A stretch of DNA of 64,000 nucleotides from Bacillota bacterium. Lineage in GTDB: Bacteria; Bacillota; Clostridia; Peptostreptococcales; Acidaminobacteraceae. Within the stretch, counting starts at the first letter, position 1; every line of letters starts with the position of its first letter. Both the position numbers and the translations under genes were made by a program. The notes below the pieces were generated by a model. It made no database searches. It saw only the letters and a list, made by a program, of their open reading frames with translations, and was not told the origin of the DNA. Of this stretch, positions 1 through 7,610 are shown one piece after another. Location of the stretch: assembly GCA_025210655.1 (NCBI GenBank), contig JAOARG010000003.1, forward strand, positions 1-64,000, in the 5' to 3' direction.

Positions 1-315
1 GAAGATCCACATTGCTTTTGCAGCATCAATAGGAGATCCGCCACCTATTCCGATTATTACGTCTGGTTGGAACTTGTTCATTGCTTCAACGCCTTTTTTA
101 ACTGTAGCAATTGAAGGGTCATGCTCTATACCAGCGAATATTTCTGATTCAATACCAGCCTCTTTAAGGTACTCCTGAACCTTTGGAGCTGTACCATCCT
201 TAATAAGTCTTTCTGAACCAATAACTAACATTGCTTTTGAACCCTTAATATCCTTTAAACATTCAATAGCGTTGTCTCCAAAATATACATCTCTTGGAAT
301 TGTAAATCTTTGCAT
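1..315 (-). CDS. iron-containing alcohol dehydrogenase, N-terminal part (cut by window edge)
   Basis: The first 105 residues of a group III (iron-dependent) alcohol dehydrogenase are encoded here; the rest lies beyond position 1. The N-terminus MQRFTIPRDVYFG and the nucleotide-binding motif GIGGGSPIDAAK (about residues 89-100) are typical of the family, which reduces aldehydes or ketones with NAD(P)H in the cytoplasm using a catalytic Fe2+. The metal-binding histidines lie in the missing part, so the substrate cannot be judged. The ATG at 315 has an AAGGAGGC ribosome binding site 8 bases upstream. The gene stands alone behind a 475-base spacer that carries a branched palindrome. Confidence 0.9.
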   Translation of the reverse strand, partial: MQRFTIPRDVYFGDNAIECLKDIKGSKAMLVIGSERLIKDGTAPKVQEYLKEAGIESEIFAGIEHDPSIATVKKGVEAMNKFQPDVIIGIGGGSPIDAAKAMWIF

Positions 316-790
316 TTTTAATGCCTCCTTTTGTGCTTATTTATCTAATGCCTTTCGACAGTTATTAGTATATAGTCATAAAGCATTTCTGAGAAGAAGG
401 CACTATTCGGTAGTGCAGTTACTAAAAGGTTTGATTTTAGTATTCTAGCCAAAAACTTTTTTTGTTTTTTTATAACAAAGTGTTTTCACTATGAGAAAAA
501 ACAAATAGATTTGAATAACTCTAGGGGAAAAGAGGAATCGCACTAGGTTCATTAGTGCTAGGTGAAGTCGTTTTTTTAACAAAAAACTAGGGGAAAAGGA
601 AGTTCTATAATCGTAAAAGCACTTCATTTATGCTCCTATGTCCTTCCCTTTCCCCGAAATTTTGTTTTCAAAATTGTTTCCCCTAGCACAATGAAATATT
701 GTGTGATTCACCTTTTCACCCTAAAGTAGTGCTTATTCCATCAACACTCCAAATATGGAGTTGAAACAACTCTCACTAAACTAACTATAA
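316..790. other. 475-base intergenic region dominated by hairpins
   Basis: There is no convincing gene here. The region holds the ribosome binding site of the dehydrogenase (324-330), an isolated hairpin GCACTA-TTCGG-TAGTGC (400-416), the branched palindrome at 522-723 (separate entry), and a hairpin CTCC-aaatat-GGAG (747-760) just past the stop of the MATE gene. That last hairpin has no clear T-tract. A 60-codon open frame on the minus strand (445-627) runs through the palindrome, lacks a good ribosome binding site and is not considered coding. Confidence 0.7.
522..723. repeat. branched palindromic element, small copy
   Basis: A 202-base imperfect palindrome whose main stem has three segments: 522-539 with 704-723, 559-569 with 676-686, and 588-602 with 641-655. 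At each joint a short hairpin occurs on both arms: GCACTA/TAGTGC (540-558) and GTTTTTT/AAAAAAC (570-587) on the left, AATTTTG/CAAAATT (658-675) and CACAAT/ATTGTG (687-703) on the right. One strand of the main stem is purine-rich (AGGGGAAAAGG). The left arm is clearly related in sequence to 63248-63322. No transposase is nearby. The pairing is read directly; the function is unknown. Confidence 0.8.
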
Positions 791-2146
791 TTATACATCT
801 AATGATAGTTCCTTATTTTTAACTAAAGATTTTTCAAACACGATATGGGCTATTACTCCCACAAGTATTTGAGAAATAACAATTGCTACTAATATTCCTA
901 TAAATCCATGACTACTAGATAGTATCTTTGCCAATGGTATATAAACTATAAACATCTGTACTAAATTTACTCCTGATGCTTTTACTGCTTGCATTGTTCC
1001 ATTGAATGCACCTATGATTATTTGATTTACACCTTGGAATGTATATCCTAATGGAACTATAAATAAATATTTCATTACTATAGTAGACACTTCACTATTT
1101 GCTGTAAATAATGATGCTATAAATCCACCTGATAGCCATAATGTCAACCAAGTTATTATTCCAAATATTATTGAAAATATATTTCCTTTTCTTACGGCAT
1201 CTATTATTCTTGAATGGTTTCCAGCACCATAATTTTGACCTACAAATACTGGCATTATAGATGACACTGCTGACACTACAGCTAGTGCTAAAAACTCAAC
1301 TCTACTTGCTATTCCATAACCTGCTACTACCTCAGTACCATATGAGGAAATCATGCCTGTTATTACACCTGTACCTAAAGGAATAATCATTTTGGCAATT
1401 GCATTTGGTATACCTAGTTTTAATATTTCCTTCCAAGACTCAAATATTTCTTTTAATGTTACCTTATTATAGGAAAGAACTTTTTCTCTTACTATTAGGA
1501 CATACAAGGAAAATATCATTGTTATAGCACGGGAAATAAGAGTAGCCAGTGCTGCACCGGTAACACCCATGGCTGGAATTAATCCAAATCCAAATATCAT
1601 TATAGGATCTAAAACTATATTTACCCCAGCAGAAAACATCATTACAAGACTTGGTGTTTTAGTGTCACCTAGGGCTCTTATGATACTGTTACCAACCATA
1701 GGAATGACTATAAAAGGTGAACCAGCATACCATATTCTCATATATTTTTTGATAAATACCATCGAAGAACTATCAGCACCTAATAAATCAAATACAGGTT
1801 CGATAGTTATTTCTCCTATAATAAAAAACAATATGGCAATTATTACTGAAAGAATAAGACTATCTGTTGAAAGTCTCTTTACTCGGTCATTATTTTTTTG
1901 ACCAATTGCCCTTGAAATAATAGCTGAGGTTCCTACCCCTAATCCTAGATTAATACTATTAACAATAAGTACTACAGGAAATGTAAAGGTAAGAGCTGCA
2001 ATTTCAGTGGTTCCTAATTTTCCTACAAAATATGTATCAGCAAGATTAAATGCAACAATACCTAATATTCCAAATATCATGGGTATAGTCATTCTGGTGA
2101 GAACTCTAGCTACATCTGACTCCAATATATCTTTTCTTTTATTCAT
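791..2146 (-). CDS. MATE family multidrug efflux transporter
   Basis: A 451-residue, very hydrophobic protein with about 12 membrane segments in two MatE halves, the usual length for the family. These proteins export cationic drugs or metabolites across the cytoplasmic membrane using a Na+ or H+ gradient. The N-terminal stretch TRMTIPMIFGILGIVAFNLA and the later GLGVGTSAIISRAIG resemble bacterial NorM/DinF-type members. I place the start at ATG 2146 (MNKRKD), 7 bases behind AAGGAG; an in-frame upstream ATG at 2170 lies inside marR and has no ribosome binding site. The gene sits 10 bases after the MarR-type gene, so the two are cotranscribed and the regulator probably controls the pump. The exported compound cannot be told. 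Confidence 0.92.
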   Translation of the reverse strand: MNKRKDILESDVARVLTRMTIPMIFGILGIVAFNLADTYFVGKLGTTEIAALTFTFPVVLIVNSINLGLGVGTSAIISRAIGQKNNDRVKRLSTDSLILSVIIAILFFIIGEITIEPVFDLLGADSSSMVFIKKYMRIWYAGSPFIVIPMVGNSIIRALGDTKTPSLVMMFSAGVNIVLDPIMIFGFGLIPAMGVTGAALATLISRAITMIFSLYVLIVREKVLSYNKVTLKEIFESWKEILKLGIPNAIAKMIIPLGTGVITGMISSYGTEVVAGYGIASRVEFLALAVVSAVSSIMPVFVGQNYGAGNHSRIIDAVRKGNIFSIIFGIITWLTLWLSGGFIASLFTANSEVSTIVMKYLFIVPLGYTFQGVNQIIIGAFNGTMQAVKASGVNLVQMFIVYIPLAKILSSSHGFIGILVAIVISQILVGVIAHIVFEKSLVKNKELSLDV

Positions 2147-2156
2147 TTTGATCTCC

Positions 2157-2585
2157 TTATATTTTCTCAAGCATATTTAAAGAATTTCCATATGCTCTCT
2201 CTAGAAAAGAGAAAAACAATTCCGTTTCCTCTTCAGTGAAACCTTCTACAATTCCTTCTGAATACATTCTTAGCTTAATCCTTATCTCCGGAAGAATTTT
2301 TTTTCCTTCTTCCGTCAAGTATAGTCTATGATTCCTTTTATCATTCTCATCTATTAAAGTATCAACATATCCTAAATCTTCAAGCTTTTTTATCGCTTTA
2401 TTGGTGGTCCCTTTATTCACATTGAGAATTTTTGATATTTCCTTTTGGTTAATACCTTCATTTCCCCTTATTGTCAAATAGAAAGCATACTGACCACTTC
2501 CAATACCGTATTCTTTAAATGAATTAGATAGAATTTTTTTTTGGTTAATAAGTATCCTACTAAATATACGTCCAAAATGTTTCAT
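2157..2585 (-). CDS. MarR family transcriptional regulator
   Basis: A 142-residue winged-helix regulator. The helix-turn-helix and wing are visible in NQKEISKILNVNKGTTNKAI followed by KKLEDLGYVDTLIDENDKRN, where DENDKRN is the classic MarR wing. The start is taken as ATG 2585 (MKHFGRIF) with AAGGAG seven bases upstream; a GTG two codons earlier is too close to that site. As first gene of the marR-MATE unit it most likely represses itself and the pump, released by a ligand. Its promoter holds two 16-bp palindromes GGTTGC-N4-GCAACC (2603-2618 and 2635-2650), good candidates for its operators. Confidence 0.92.
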   Translation of the reverse strand: MKHFGRIFSRILINQKKILSNSFKEYGIGSGQYAFYLTIRGNEGINQKEISKILNVNKGTTNKAIKKLEDLGYVDTLIDENDKRNHRLYLTEEGKKILPEIRIKLRMYSEGIVEGFTEEETELFFSFLERAYGNSLNMLEKI

Positions 2586-2602
2586 TTCCACACTCCTTTT
2601 TT

Positions 2603-2654
2603 GGTTGCCTATGCAACCATATTAACATAAAAAAGGTTGCCTCGGCAACCTTTT
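2603..2654 (-). promoter_or_regulatory. marR promoter with paired palindromic operators
   Basis: Minus-strand promoter: -35 TTGCCG (2643-2648), 18-base spacer, -10 TAATAT (2619-2624). The palindrome GGTTGC-CTAT-GCAACC (2603-2618) covers the start site. A second palindrome with the same arms and spacing (2635-2650) covers the -35 box. Their centres are 32 bp apart, three helical turns, so two dimers could bind one face of the DNA. Binding by the adjacent MarR protein is inferred. Confidence 0.65.
2629..2654 (-). terminator. intrinsic terminator after the hydrogenase operon
   Basis: On the minus strand the hairpin AAAAGGTTGC-CGAG-GCAACCTTTT is followed by more T residues (six in all). It lies 15 bases past the stop codon of the gene ending at 2669. 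The same bases form the upstream palindrome of the marR promoter. Confidence 0.85.
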
Positions 2655-2668
2655 CTTTTTTTTTCTAT

Positions 2669-4105
2669 TTATCTTTCCATATTTATTTTATTTAAGTCAA
2701 ATACCCTTAATGATTTTTCTGGAGTTTCTTCTACTGTCATTTCGCAGTAAGTCTCAAGGCTCTTTAAATCTTGTCTCCCATGATGCATTGTCACAGGACC
2801 TTTTATACAGCCACCAGAACAAGCCATTCCTTCAATGAAGTTTCCATCTAGTCTTTTGACTTTCCCCATTTTTAACGCTTTGTCACATTCATTAATTCCA
2901 TTACAAATTACTGGATTAAAATCTATTTCAAGTTTTCTACTACTTATTTCATTTTTAATCGCAGCTGTAACACCACCTGATGCCGCAAATTTTCGTCCAA
3001 AGTAAGATGCATTATTAAGGGGCATCTCCCCTATTTCATCTAATTTTATGTCTTTAGCATCAATCATAGCTGCTAACTCTTCAAATGTTAAAACATATTC
3101 TATATCTTCTTTCATTATATCTTTTTCTCTTTTTTTAGCAATGCACGGTCCTATAAATACTACAACTGCATCCTTATCTACTGATTTTACTAATCTGGAT
3201 GTTGCAATCATTGGTGACACTGTTGTTGATATATTCTCTTTTAGTTCTGGATATTTTATGTCGATAAATTTTACAAAAGCTGGACAGCATGAGCTTGTCA
3301 TAAAATCTTTCTCTTCCATATAATGAACAAACTCTTCTGATTCATGTTTTACAACTAAGTCTGCACCAAGTGCAACTTCAATTACATCTTTAAAACCAAG
3401 AGCCTTTATCCCTGCAACAATCTCTTCATGTTTTGCAAAGTTAAATTGAGTAGCAAATGCAGGTGCAATTATTGCGTAGACATTCTGCTTAGCTTCAATG
3501 ATTTTATCAATAACCTTTACGATTTCTGACTTATCTTGAATAGCTCCAAATGGACATTGATAAACACATGCACCACACTCAATACATTTATCGAAATCAA
3601 TTACAGCCTTTTTCCTATCATCAATACTAATAGCACCTGTGGGACATACCCTCCTACAAGGTCTCATTACATCAGCTATAGAATCATAGGGACAAGCTTC
3701 CTTACACTTTCCACATTCTTTACATTTACTTTGATCTATTTTTGCTTTTCCTTTTTCTATTGTAATTGCATCGAAGGGACAGGAAATTTGACATTTATGA
3801 GCTAAACATCCCCTACAAGCCTCAGTAATAAAGAACCTATTAACAGGACACTTGTCACATGCTGTTTCAAGTACTTCTACTATATTGGGGTTACTTTTGT
3901 TACCACCTAATGCCATTTTTACTCTCTCTTCAGTTATTGCCCTTTCATGATATACGCAGCACCTATACCTTTCATCAGGCCCTGGATTAACTATTTTAGG
4001 TATATCATAAATATTCTCCATCAAGTTTCCCTCAAAACTAAACTTTGCAACGGTCTTCAAAACTTCACTTTTAATTTTTTGAACTTGATTATCATATTTT
4101 CTCAT
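2669..4105 (-). CDS. monomeric [FeFe]-hydrogenase-like protein
   Basis: A 478-residue iron-sulfur enzyme predicted to interconvert protons and H2 in the cytoplasm. The N-terminal part carries many cysteines for [4Fe-4S] clusters (97-109, 128-138, 150-154, 174-184), including ferredoxin-like CKECGKCKEACP and CIECGACVYQCP. The catalytic domain has the three H-cluster motifs: TSSCCPAF (270-277), GPCIAKKRE (319-327) and MACSGGC (427-433), so all four H-cluster cysteines are present. The last motif lacks the GGGQP tail of classical group A enzymes, which points to the group B/C side of the family. The ATG lies 4 bases past the phosphatase stop. The set resembles the hfs gene cluster of Thermoanaerobacterium. 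Whether this or the PAS-linked paralog produces H2 is not decidable here. Confidence 0.88.
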   Translation of the reverse strand: MRKYDNQVQKIKSEVLKTVAKFSFEGNLMENIYDIPKIVNPGPDERYRCCVYHERAITEERVKMALGGNKSNPNIVEVLETACDKCPVNRFFITEACRGCLAHKCQISCPFDAITIEKGKAKIDQSKCKECGKCKEACPYDSIADVMRPCRRVCPTGAISIDDRKKAVIDFDKCIECGACVYQCPFGAIQDKSEIVKVIDKIIEAKQNVYAIIAPAFATQFNFAKHEEIVAGIKALGFKDVIEVALGADLVVKHESEEFVHYMEEKDFMTSSCCPAFVKFIDIKYPELKENISTTVSPMIATSRLVKSVDKDAVVVFIGPCIAKKREKDIMKEDIEYVLTFEELAAMIDAKDIKLDEIGEMPLNNASYFGRKFAASGGVTAAIKNEISSRKLEIDFNPVICNGINECDKALKMGKVKRLDGNFIEGMACSGGCIKGPVTMHHGRQDLKSLETYCEMTVEETPEKSLRVFDLNKINMER

Positions 4106-4109
4106 ATTA

Positions 4110-5279
4110 TCACCTTTTCATACAATACCGATTGATTTCCTTCCCCATACCTAACAAAACCTCCCCCAGCTCATTAAGTATATTAAACTTAATACTTAAT
4201 TCTGCTGGAAAATCAGGATTTTGATGGGCAGGATTTATTGCTTTTCCTATCCAAAAATTAACATGTGTACAATCTTCAATTAAAGTTTTTAATAATAAGG
4301 TAGAACCATCATTTTTATCAAGTCTTGGTTCTTCACAACAATTTGAAAGATCTTTTAGCTTCAATAAGGTATGTTGCAAAGTCAAAACTCCTTCAGTAAC
4401 CAAATCTAAACCCTTAATTTTAGCAATTGGAGGAATTTTGGGATCAATATAATCTAATGTAGTAATTATTTCTCTGGCTAATTCCCGTGAAAATATATTT
4501 GCAGCAGTACCCCCACATACAACTTTTAGACCCTTCGTATTCATAAATTCTTTTACATAATATGAATCATCATCTTGATTTTCAGGTGGTCCAGAAAAAA
4601 TATTTACGATTCTTGGTTTTCTAATTTTTACTGTTACTGCCGTAGTATCATCCCCAGGTTTTTTTCCATACAGTTGATTGCATGTTTCGATTAGTCTTAA
4701 ATTATATTTTTCTGCTGATTCTACATGTTGTCTTTGTAAAAAATCAGCTACATGTTTCCATTCCCAACCGTGATTAAGAATGTTTCCTACACCTGCATGT
4801 ATAACTCCATCACTGCATACTGTAAGGACATCGTTACATGATAATTTCAAGCTAGAAAATTGTACTTTTTTATAACCAAAATCTATTTCTTCTTTCTCTG
4901 CTTTTAACAACCTTCCGTTTCTAATAAAAAAAACTGGTGGGTTATCACACTCTATTAATCTACAGTTCAAATCTTTGTCAATTTCTACAATACTAAAGGT
5001 AGAATATGCAATTTTTCTTACATTACATACAGGCAAGGTACTTACTATTGTACTTATGGTCTCCTCAATATCTTCCCCACTACTAAGCATTGTTATTGCT
5101 ATCTTGGAAGTAAGAGTAGCAAGTATATTAGCTTTGACACCACTACCTAAACCGTCTGCTAAAACAATAATTGTTTTATCCTCTGATTTATATATCTCTA
5201 CTTTATCCCCACACAATTCCTCACCATACTTGTTGAGGCTATGGGTGGAAACATCAATAAAATGTCTTACTGTATCCAC
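4110..5279 (-). CDS. SpoIIE-type PP2C serine phosphatase of the hydrogenase operon
   Basis: A 389-residue soluble protein. The PP2C/SpoIIE metal-binding motifs are visible: VLADGLGSG (about residue 41), a central SDGV (about 156) and GDDTTAVTVKI (about 208-218). Such phosphatases dephosphorylate regulatory proteins, often anti-sigma factor antagonists. The C-terminal 170 residues are conserved-looking but I do not recognise a domain. The start is a GTG at 5279 directly after the TAA of the upstream gene, with GGGGGGAGA just before, so translation is probably coupled. Sandwiched between a hydrogenase-like PAS protein and a catalytic hydrogenase, it probably turns H2 or redox sensing into a dephosphorylation output. 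The target is unknown. Confidence 0.85.
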   Translation of the reverse strand: MDTVRHFIDVSTHSLNKYGEELCGDKVEIYKSEDKTIIVLADGLGSGVKANILATLTSKIAITMLSSGEDIEETISTIVSTLPVCNVRKIAYSTFSIVEIDKDLNCRLIECDNPPVFFIRNGRLLKAEKEEIDFGYKKVQFSSLKLSCNDVLTVCSDGVIHAGVGNILNHGWEWKHVADFLQRQHVESAEKYNLRLIETCNQLYGKKPGDDTTAVTVKIRKPRIVNIFSGPPENQDDDSYYVKEFMNTKGLKVVCGGTAANIFSRELAREIITTLDYIDPKIPPIAKIKGLDLVTEGVLTLQHTLLKLKDLSNCCEEPRLDKNDGSTLLLKTLIEDCTHVNFWIGKAINPAHQNPDFPAELSIKFNILNELGEVLLGMGKEINRYCMKR

Positions 5280-6995
5280 TTATCTCCCCCCATTATCAAG
5301 CACAATGGACTTCAATTTATTAAGATTTATCTTTGTTTCAGCTGTAGTTTCACCTAATAAGCTGGCAATTTCTTGTGCTACTCTCATTTGCTTGTTTATT
5401 ACTTCATTACAGGCTGATAATGTCCTCTCTTTTACAAGTTCTAATTCATTTTTACTTTTTTCCTCTACAGTTATGTCAGTAAAAATAACTACTCGTATAC
5501 TCTCATCTTCTAAAAACACACTGTTAATGTAAAAAGTTTTATCTAAATCCTCAATAAATACTTTTCGTCCTTGTATTTTTTCACCAGTTTCATTCTCCAT
5601 CAGTAAATCTTCTTCACTTAACAATGCATATATAGGAAAACCTCTCATATTGATAAACCTATCATTGAATGTCCTATTGAATGCTGGATTAACATCTAAA
5701 ATATTTAATTCTTCATCAACAATACAAAGTGGATTAGGAATATTTTCAAACATTACTGATTGTAAACTCTCTGCTTTTTTCTTAAGGTAATCTAAACATA
5801 GTTTACTATCAGAATATCCATTATGAACTGCTTTCGCTTTGTCAATACATGTCTCATATCCACAAGCTTTACAATTAAGTAAATCCTCATTTTTATATTT
5901 TCCCATCTCCATTAAGATTTCCTTCAGTTCCTTATCAGAAGGCTCCCTTAATAGTATTGGTTTTTGACTAAATTTCGTCTCCAAATTTATCGATGGATCA
6001 ATATCTATTTTTTCCACTTTATTATTTTTTCTATTGTTCTTTATATTGTTAAAAAGTAAATTTTCTCTTTCAAAATATGTAGGTGCATTGCTTGGTAAAT
6101 CTGGACCATTTATACAAGACCCTTTACAAATGTTTATTTCTACACAGTAGTTGTTAATTTTGCCCTTAGACATTGCATCTAATAGCTCTCGGCATTGATC
6201 TATTCCATTGACCCTAACATGTCTATATATATTGTCATATCTCTTCTCACCCTCGGAGTCCCATAGACTACCTCCCATTGGGTAAGCCTTTCCTCTTAAA
6301 GTGGATACAGAATCAGGATCACTTGCTTCAAGTTTAGAAAGATTAATATTTTCTTCCTCTAGCCACTCTTCAAGTTCACTAAATGTCAGGACGGAATCAA
6401 TAGAATCAGAAAATTCCTCAGCCTCAGCTTTTTTAGCTAAACATGGTCCAATGAATACAACTTTTGTATCTGCACCATACTTGCCTTTTATATATCTTCC
6501 ATGTGCAACCATCGGAGAAACAACAGGCATCATGTACTTTATAGTTGATGGGAAATATCTCTCAATATAATAATTTGCTGAGGGACAACAACTGGTTATC
6601 AAATTATTTCTAAAACCATTCTTTATTTCCTTAGTATAAAGCTGCGAAATAACTTCAGCTCCAAAAGCAGTTTCTTCAACAATATCGAAGCCTAATTTTT
6701 TTAATGAAGTTATAATTGACCCTGGATTTGCTATACTAAATGAGCTAATATAAGAAGGTGCCAAGGATACCGCAACCTTTTGTTCAGACTTGATTAGTCT
6801 TTTCACCTTGTATACACAATTTGTTATTTTTAATGCATCATGATGACAATGAATCTCACATAAGCCACATTTAATACATAGGTCATCAATTATCTTTCTA
6901 TCTGATTTGCAAAAGGCGATGGCCTTTGTTGGACATACCCTCAAACACTTGTAGCAAGAATCACACTTATAAGGATCAAATTCTATAAACTTCAT
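5280..6995 (-). CDS. PAS-linked sensory [FeFe]-hydrogenase-like protein
   Basis: A 571-residue protein with, in order: two ferredoxin-type [4Fe-4S] motifs (CDSCYKCLRVCP, CIKCGLCEIHC, residues 11-50), an H-cluster domain (about 75-320) with TSCCPSA, GPCLAKK and CKGSC, a further cluster motif CKACGYETC (about 375-383), and a PAS domain (about 415-515) ending in a helical tail. All H-cluster cysteines are kept. PAS-containing [FeFe]-hydrogenases of groups C/D are thought to sense H2 rather than make it. I chose ATG 6995 behind GAGGG; an upstream GTG at 7004 overlaps the previous gene. It follows the small 2Fe-2S gene by one base and precedes the phosphatase with no gap. Confidence 0.88.
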   Translation of the reverse strand: MKFIEFDPYKCDSCYKCLRVCPTKAIAFCKSDRKIIDDLCIKCGLCEIHCHHDALKITNCVYKVKRLIKSEQKVAVSLAPSYISSFSIANPGSIITSLKKLGFDIVEETAFGAEVISQLYTKEIKNGFRNNLITSCCPSANYYIERYFPSTIKYMMPVVSPMVAHGRYIKGKYGADTKVVFIGPCLAKKAEAEEFSDSIDSVLTFSELEEWLEEENINLSKLEASDPDSVSTLRGKAYPMGGSLWDSEGEKRYDNIYRHVRVNGIDQCRELLDAMSKGKINNYCVEINICKGSCINGPDLPSNAPTYFERENLLFNNIKNNRKNNKVEKIDIDPSINLETKFSQKPILLREPSDKELKEILMEMGKYKNEDLLNCKACGYETCIDKAKAVHNGYSDSKLCLDYLKKKAESLQSVMFENIPNPLCIVDEELNILDVNPAFNRTFNDRFINMRGFPIYALLSEEDLLMENETGEKIQGRKVFIEDLDKTFYINSVFLEDESIRVVIFTDITVEEKSKNELELVKERTLSACNEVINKQMRVAQEIASLLGETTAETKINLNKLKSIVLDNGGR

Positions 6996-6996
6996 T

Positions 6997-7236
6997 CTAC
7001 TCACCCTCTAAATATTTAAAAAATACTTTTTCTGCTTCTTCAGGAAATACTGAAATAACATGCTCATTATTAATTCTTACTGATGGCCCATCAGAACAAT
7101 TTCCTAAGCAAAATGAAGACTTCAACTCTACCCTATCTTTAAGTCCATTTTCTTCAACTAATCGTTTAAATGTATTAATAACTTCATAAGAACCTTTCAC
7201 ATGACACGCACTACCAATACAAATTTCAATAACCAT
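6997..7236 (-). CDS. thioredoxin-like [2Fe-2S] ferredoxin (NuoE/HndA type)
   Basis: A 79-residue protein with the four-cysteine pattern of thioredoxin-like 2Fe-2S proteins: C-x4-C in CIGSACHVKGS and C-x3-C in CLGNC. It corresponds to the C-terminal cluster domain of NuoE or hydrogenase HndA, without the N-terminal helical part. It should carry electrons to or from the hydrogenase-like proteins encoded downstream, or deliver a redox signal. It is the first gene of the four-gene operon. The ATG at 7236 has AGGAGG seven bases upstream. Confidence 0.88.
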   Translation of the reverse strand: MVIEICIGSACHVKGSYEVINTFKRLVEENGLKDRVELKSSFCLGNCSDGPSVRINNEHVISVFPEEAEKVFFKYLEGE

Positions 7237-7353
7237 AATTCATCCTCCTATATCTATCTTGATAAAGAAAAATACTATAAAGTCAACAATAAAATTAATA
7301 ATAGAAACTTTTTTTAATATTGTTTGATATCAAATCTTTCTATTTCACATTTT

Positions 7354-7382
7354 AGTATACTTGTGTGTTATTTTTTTGTCAA
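7354..7382 (-). promoter_or_regulatory. proximal sigma-A promoter of the hydrogenase operon
   Basis: On the minus strand TTGACA (7377-7382), a 17-base spacer and TATACT (7354-7359) match the vegetative consensus closely. Transcription would start near 7347, about 110 bases before the first ATG. Confidence 0.75.
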
Positions 7383-7537
7383 TATATCTTGAGAAATCAA
7401 TAGTATTTTTTTAAATACAATGTGCTTATCCCAGTATTATTATTATAAAATATTATCAAAAACCTACGATAGCCAAGATTTTCAAGATGTATAGTTTTCG
7501 TACACTGTATACAACAAGGTATTTCAGTACTTTTCTT

Positions 7538-7574
7538 TTGTTAATATTTTAACACAAATAGCTCTTTTATACAA
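7538..7574 (-). promoter_or_regulatory. distal promoter overlapped by a Rex-like operator
   Basis: Minus-strand -35 TTGTAT (7569-7574), 17-base spacer, -10 TAAAAT (7546-7551). The -10 lies inside TTGTTAA-TATT-TTAACAC (7538-7555), one base off the clostridial Rex consensus TTGTTAA-N4-TTAACAA. Rex represses fermentation and hydrogenase genes when NADH/NAD+ is low, which fits a hydrogenase operon. No rex gene is in the window. Confidence 0.6.
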
Positions 7575-7575
7575 T

Positions 7576-7604
7576 AAAATAAGATATCACAAAGTGATAT
7601 CTTA
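7576..7604 (-). terminator. terminator after the HD-GYP gene
   Basis: Hairpin TAAGATATCAC-N3-GTGATATCTTA (7580-7604) begins 7 bases past the stop codon of the HD-GYP gene. On the minus strand it is followed by TTTTATT. Confidence 0.85.
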
Positions 7605-7610
7605 TCTAAG

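Larger units (their letters stand above)
7237..7579. other. upstream region of the hydrogenase operon
   Basis: A non-coding stretch of about 340 bases between the HD-GYP terminator and the 2Fe-2S gene. It holds two minus-strand promoter candidates and a Rex-like operator (own entries), plus a perfect 12-bp palindrome TTTGATATCAAA (7324-7335) about 20 bases past the proximal promoter that could be a further operator. The distal promoter would give a leader of about 300 nt. Confidence 0.7.

Noticed and set aside
445-627. Minus-strand open frame of 60 codons
   Set aside because: It crosses the small branched palindrome, has no good start context and is rich in repeats of F, L and K from A/T hairpins.
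7440-7540. Near-palindromic stretch around GTACACTGTATAC
   Set aside because: Imperfect and not linked to a promoter element; likely chance in AT-rich sequence.
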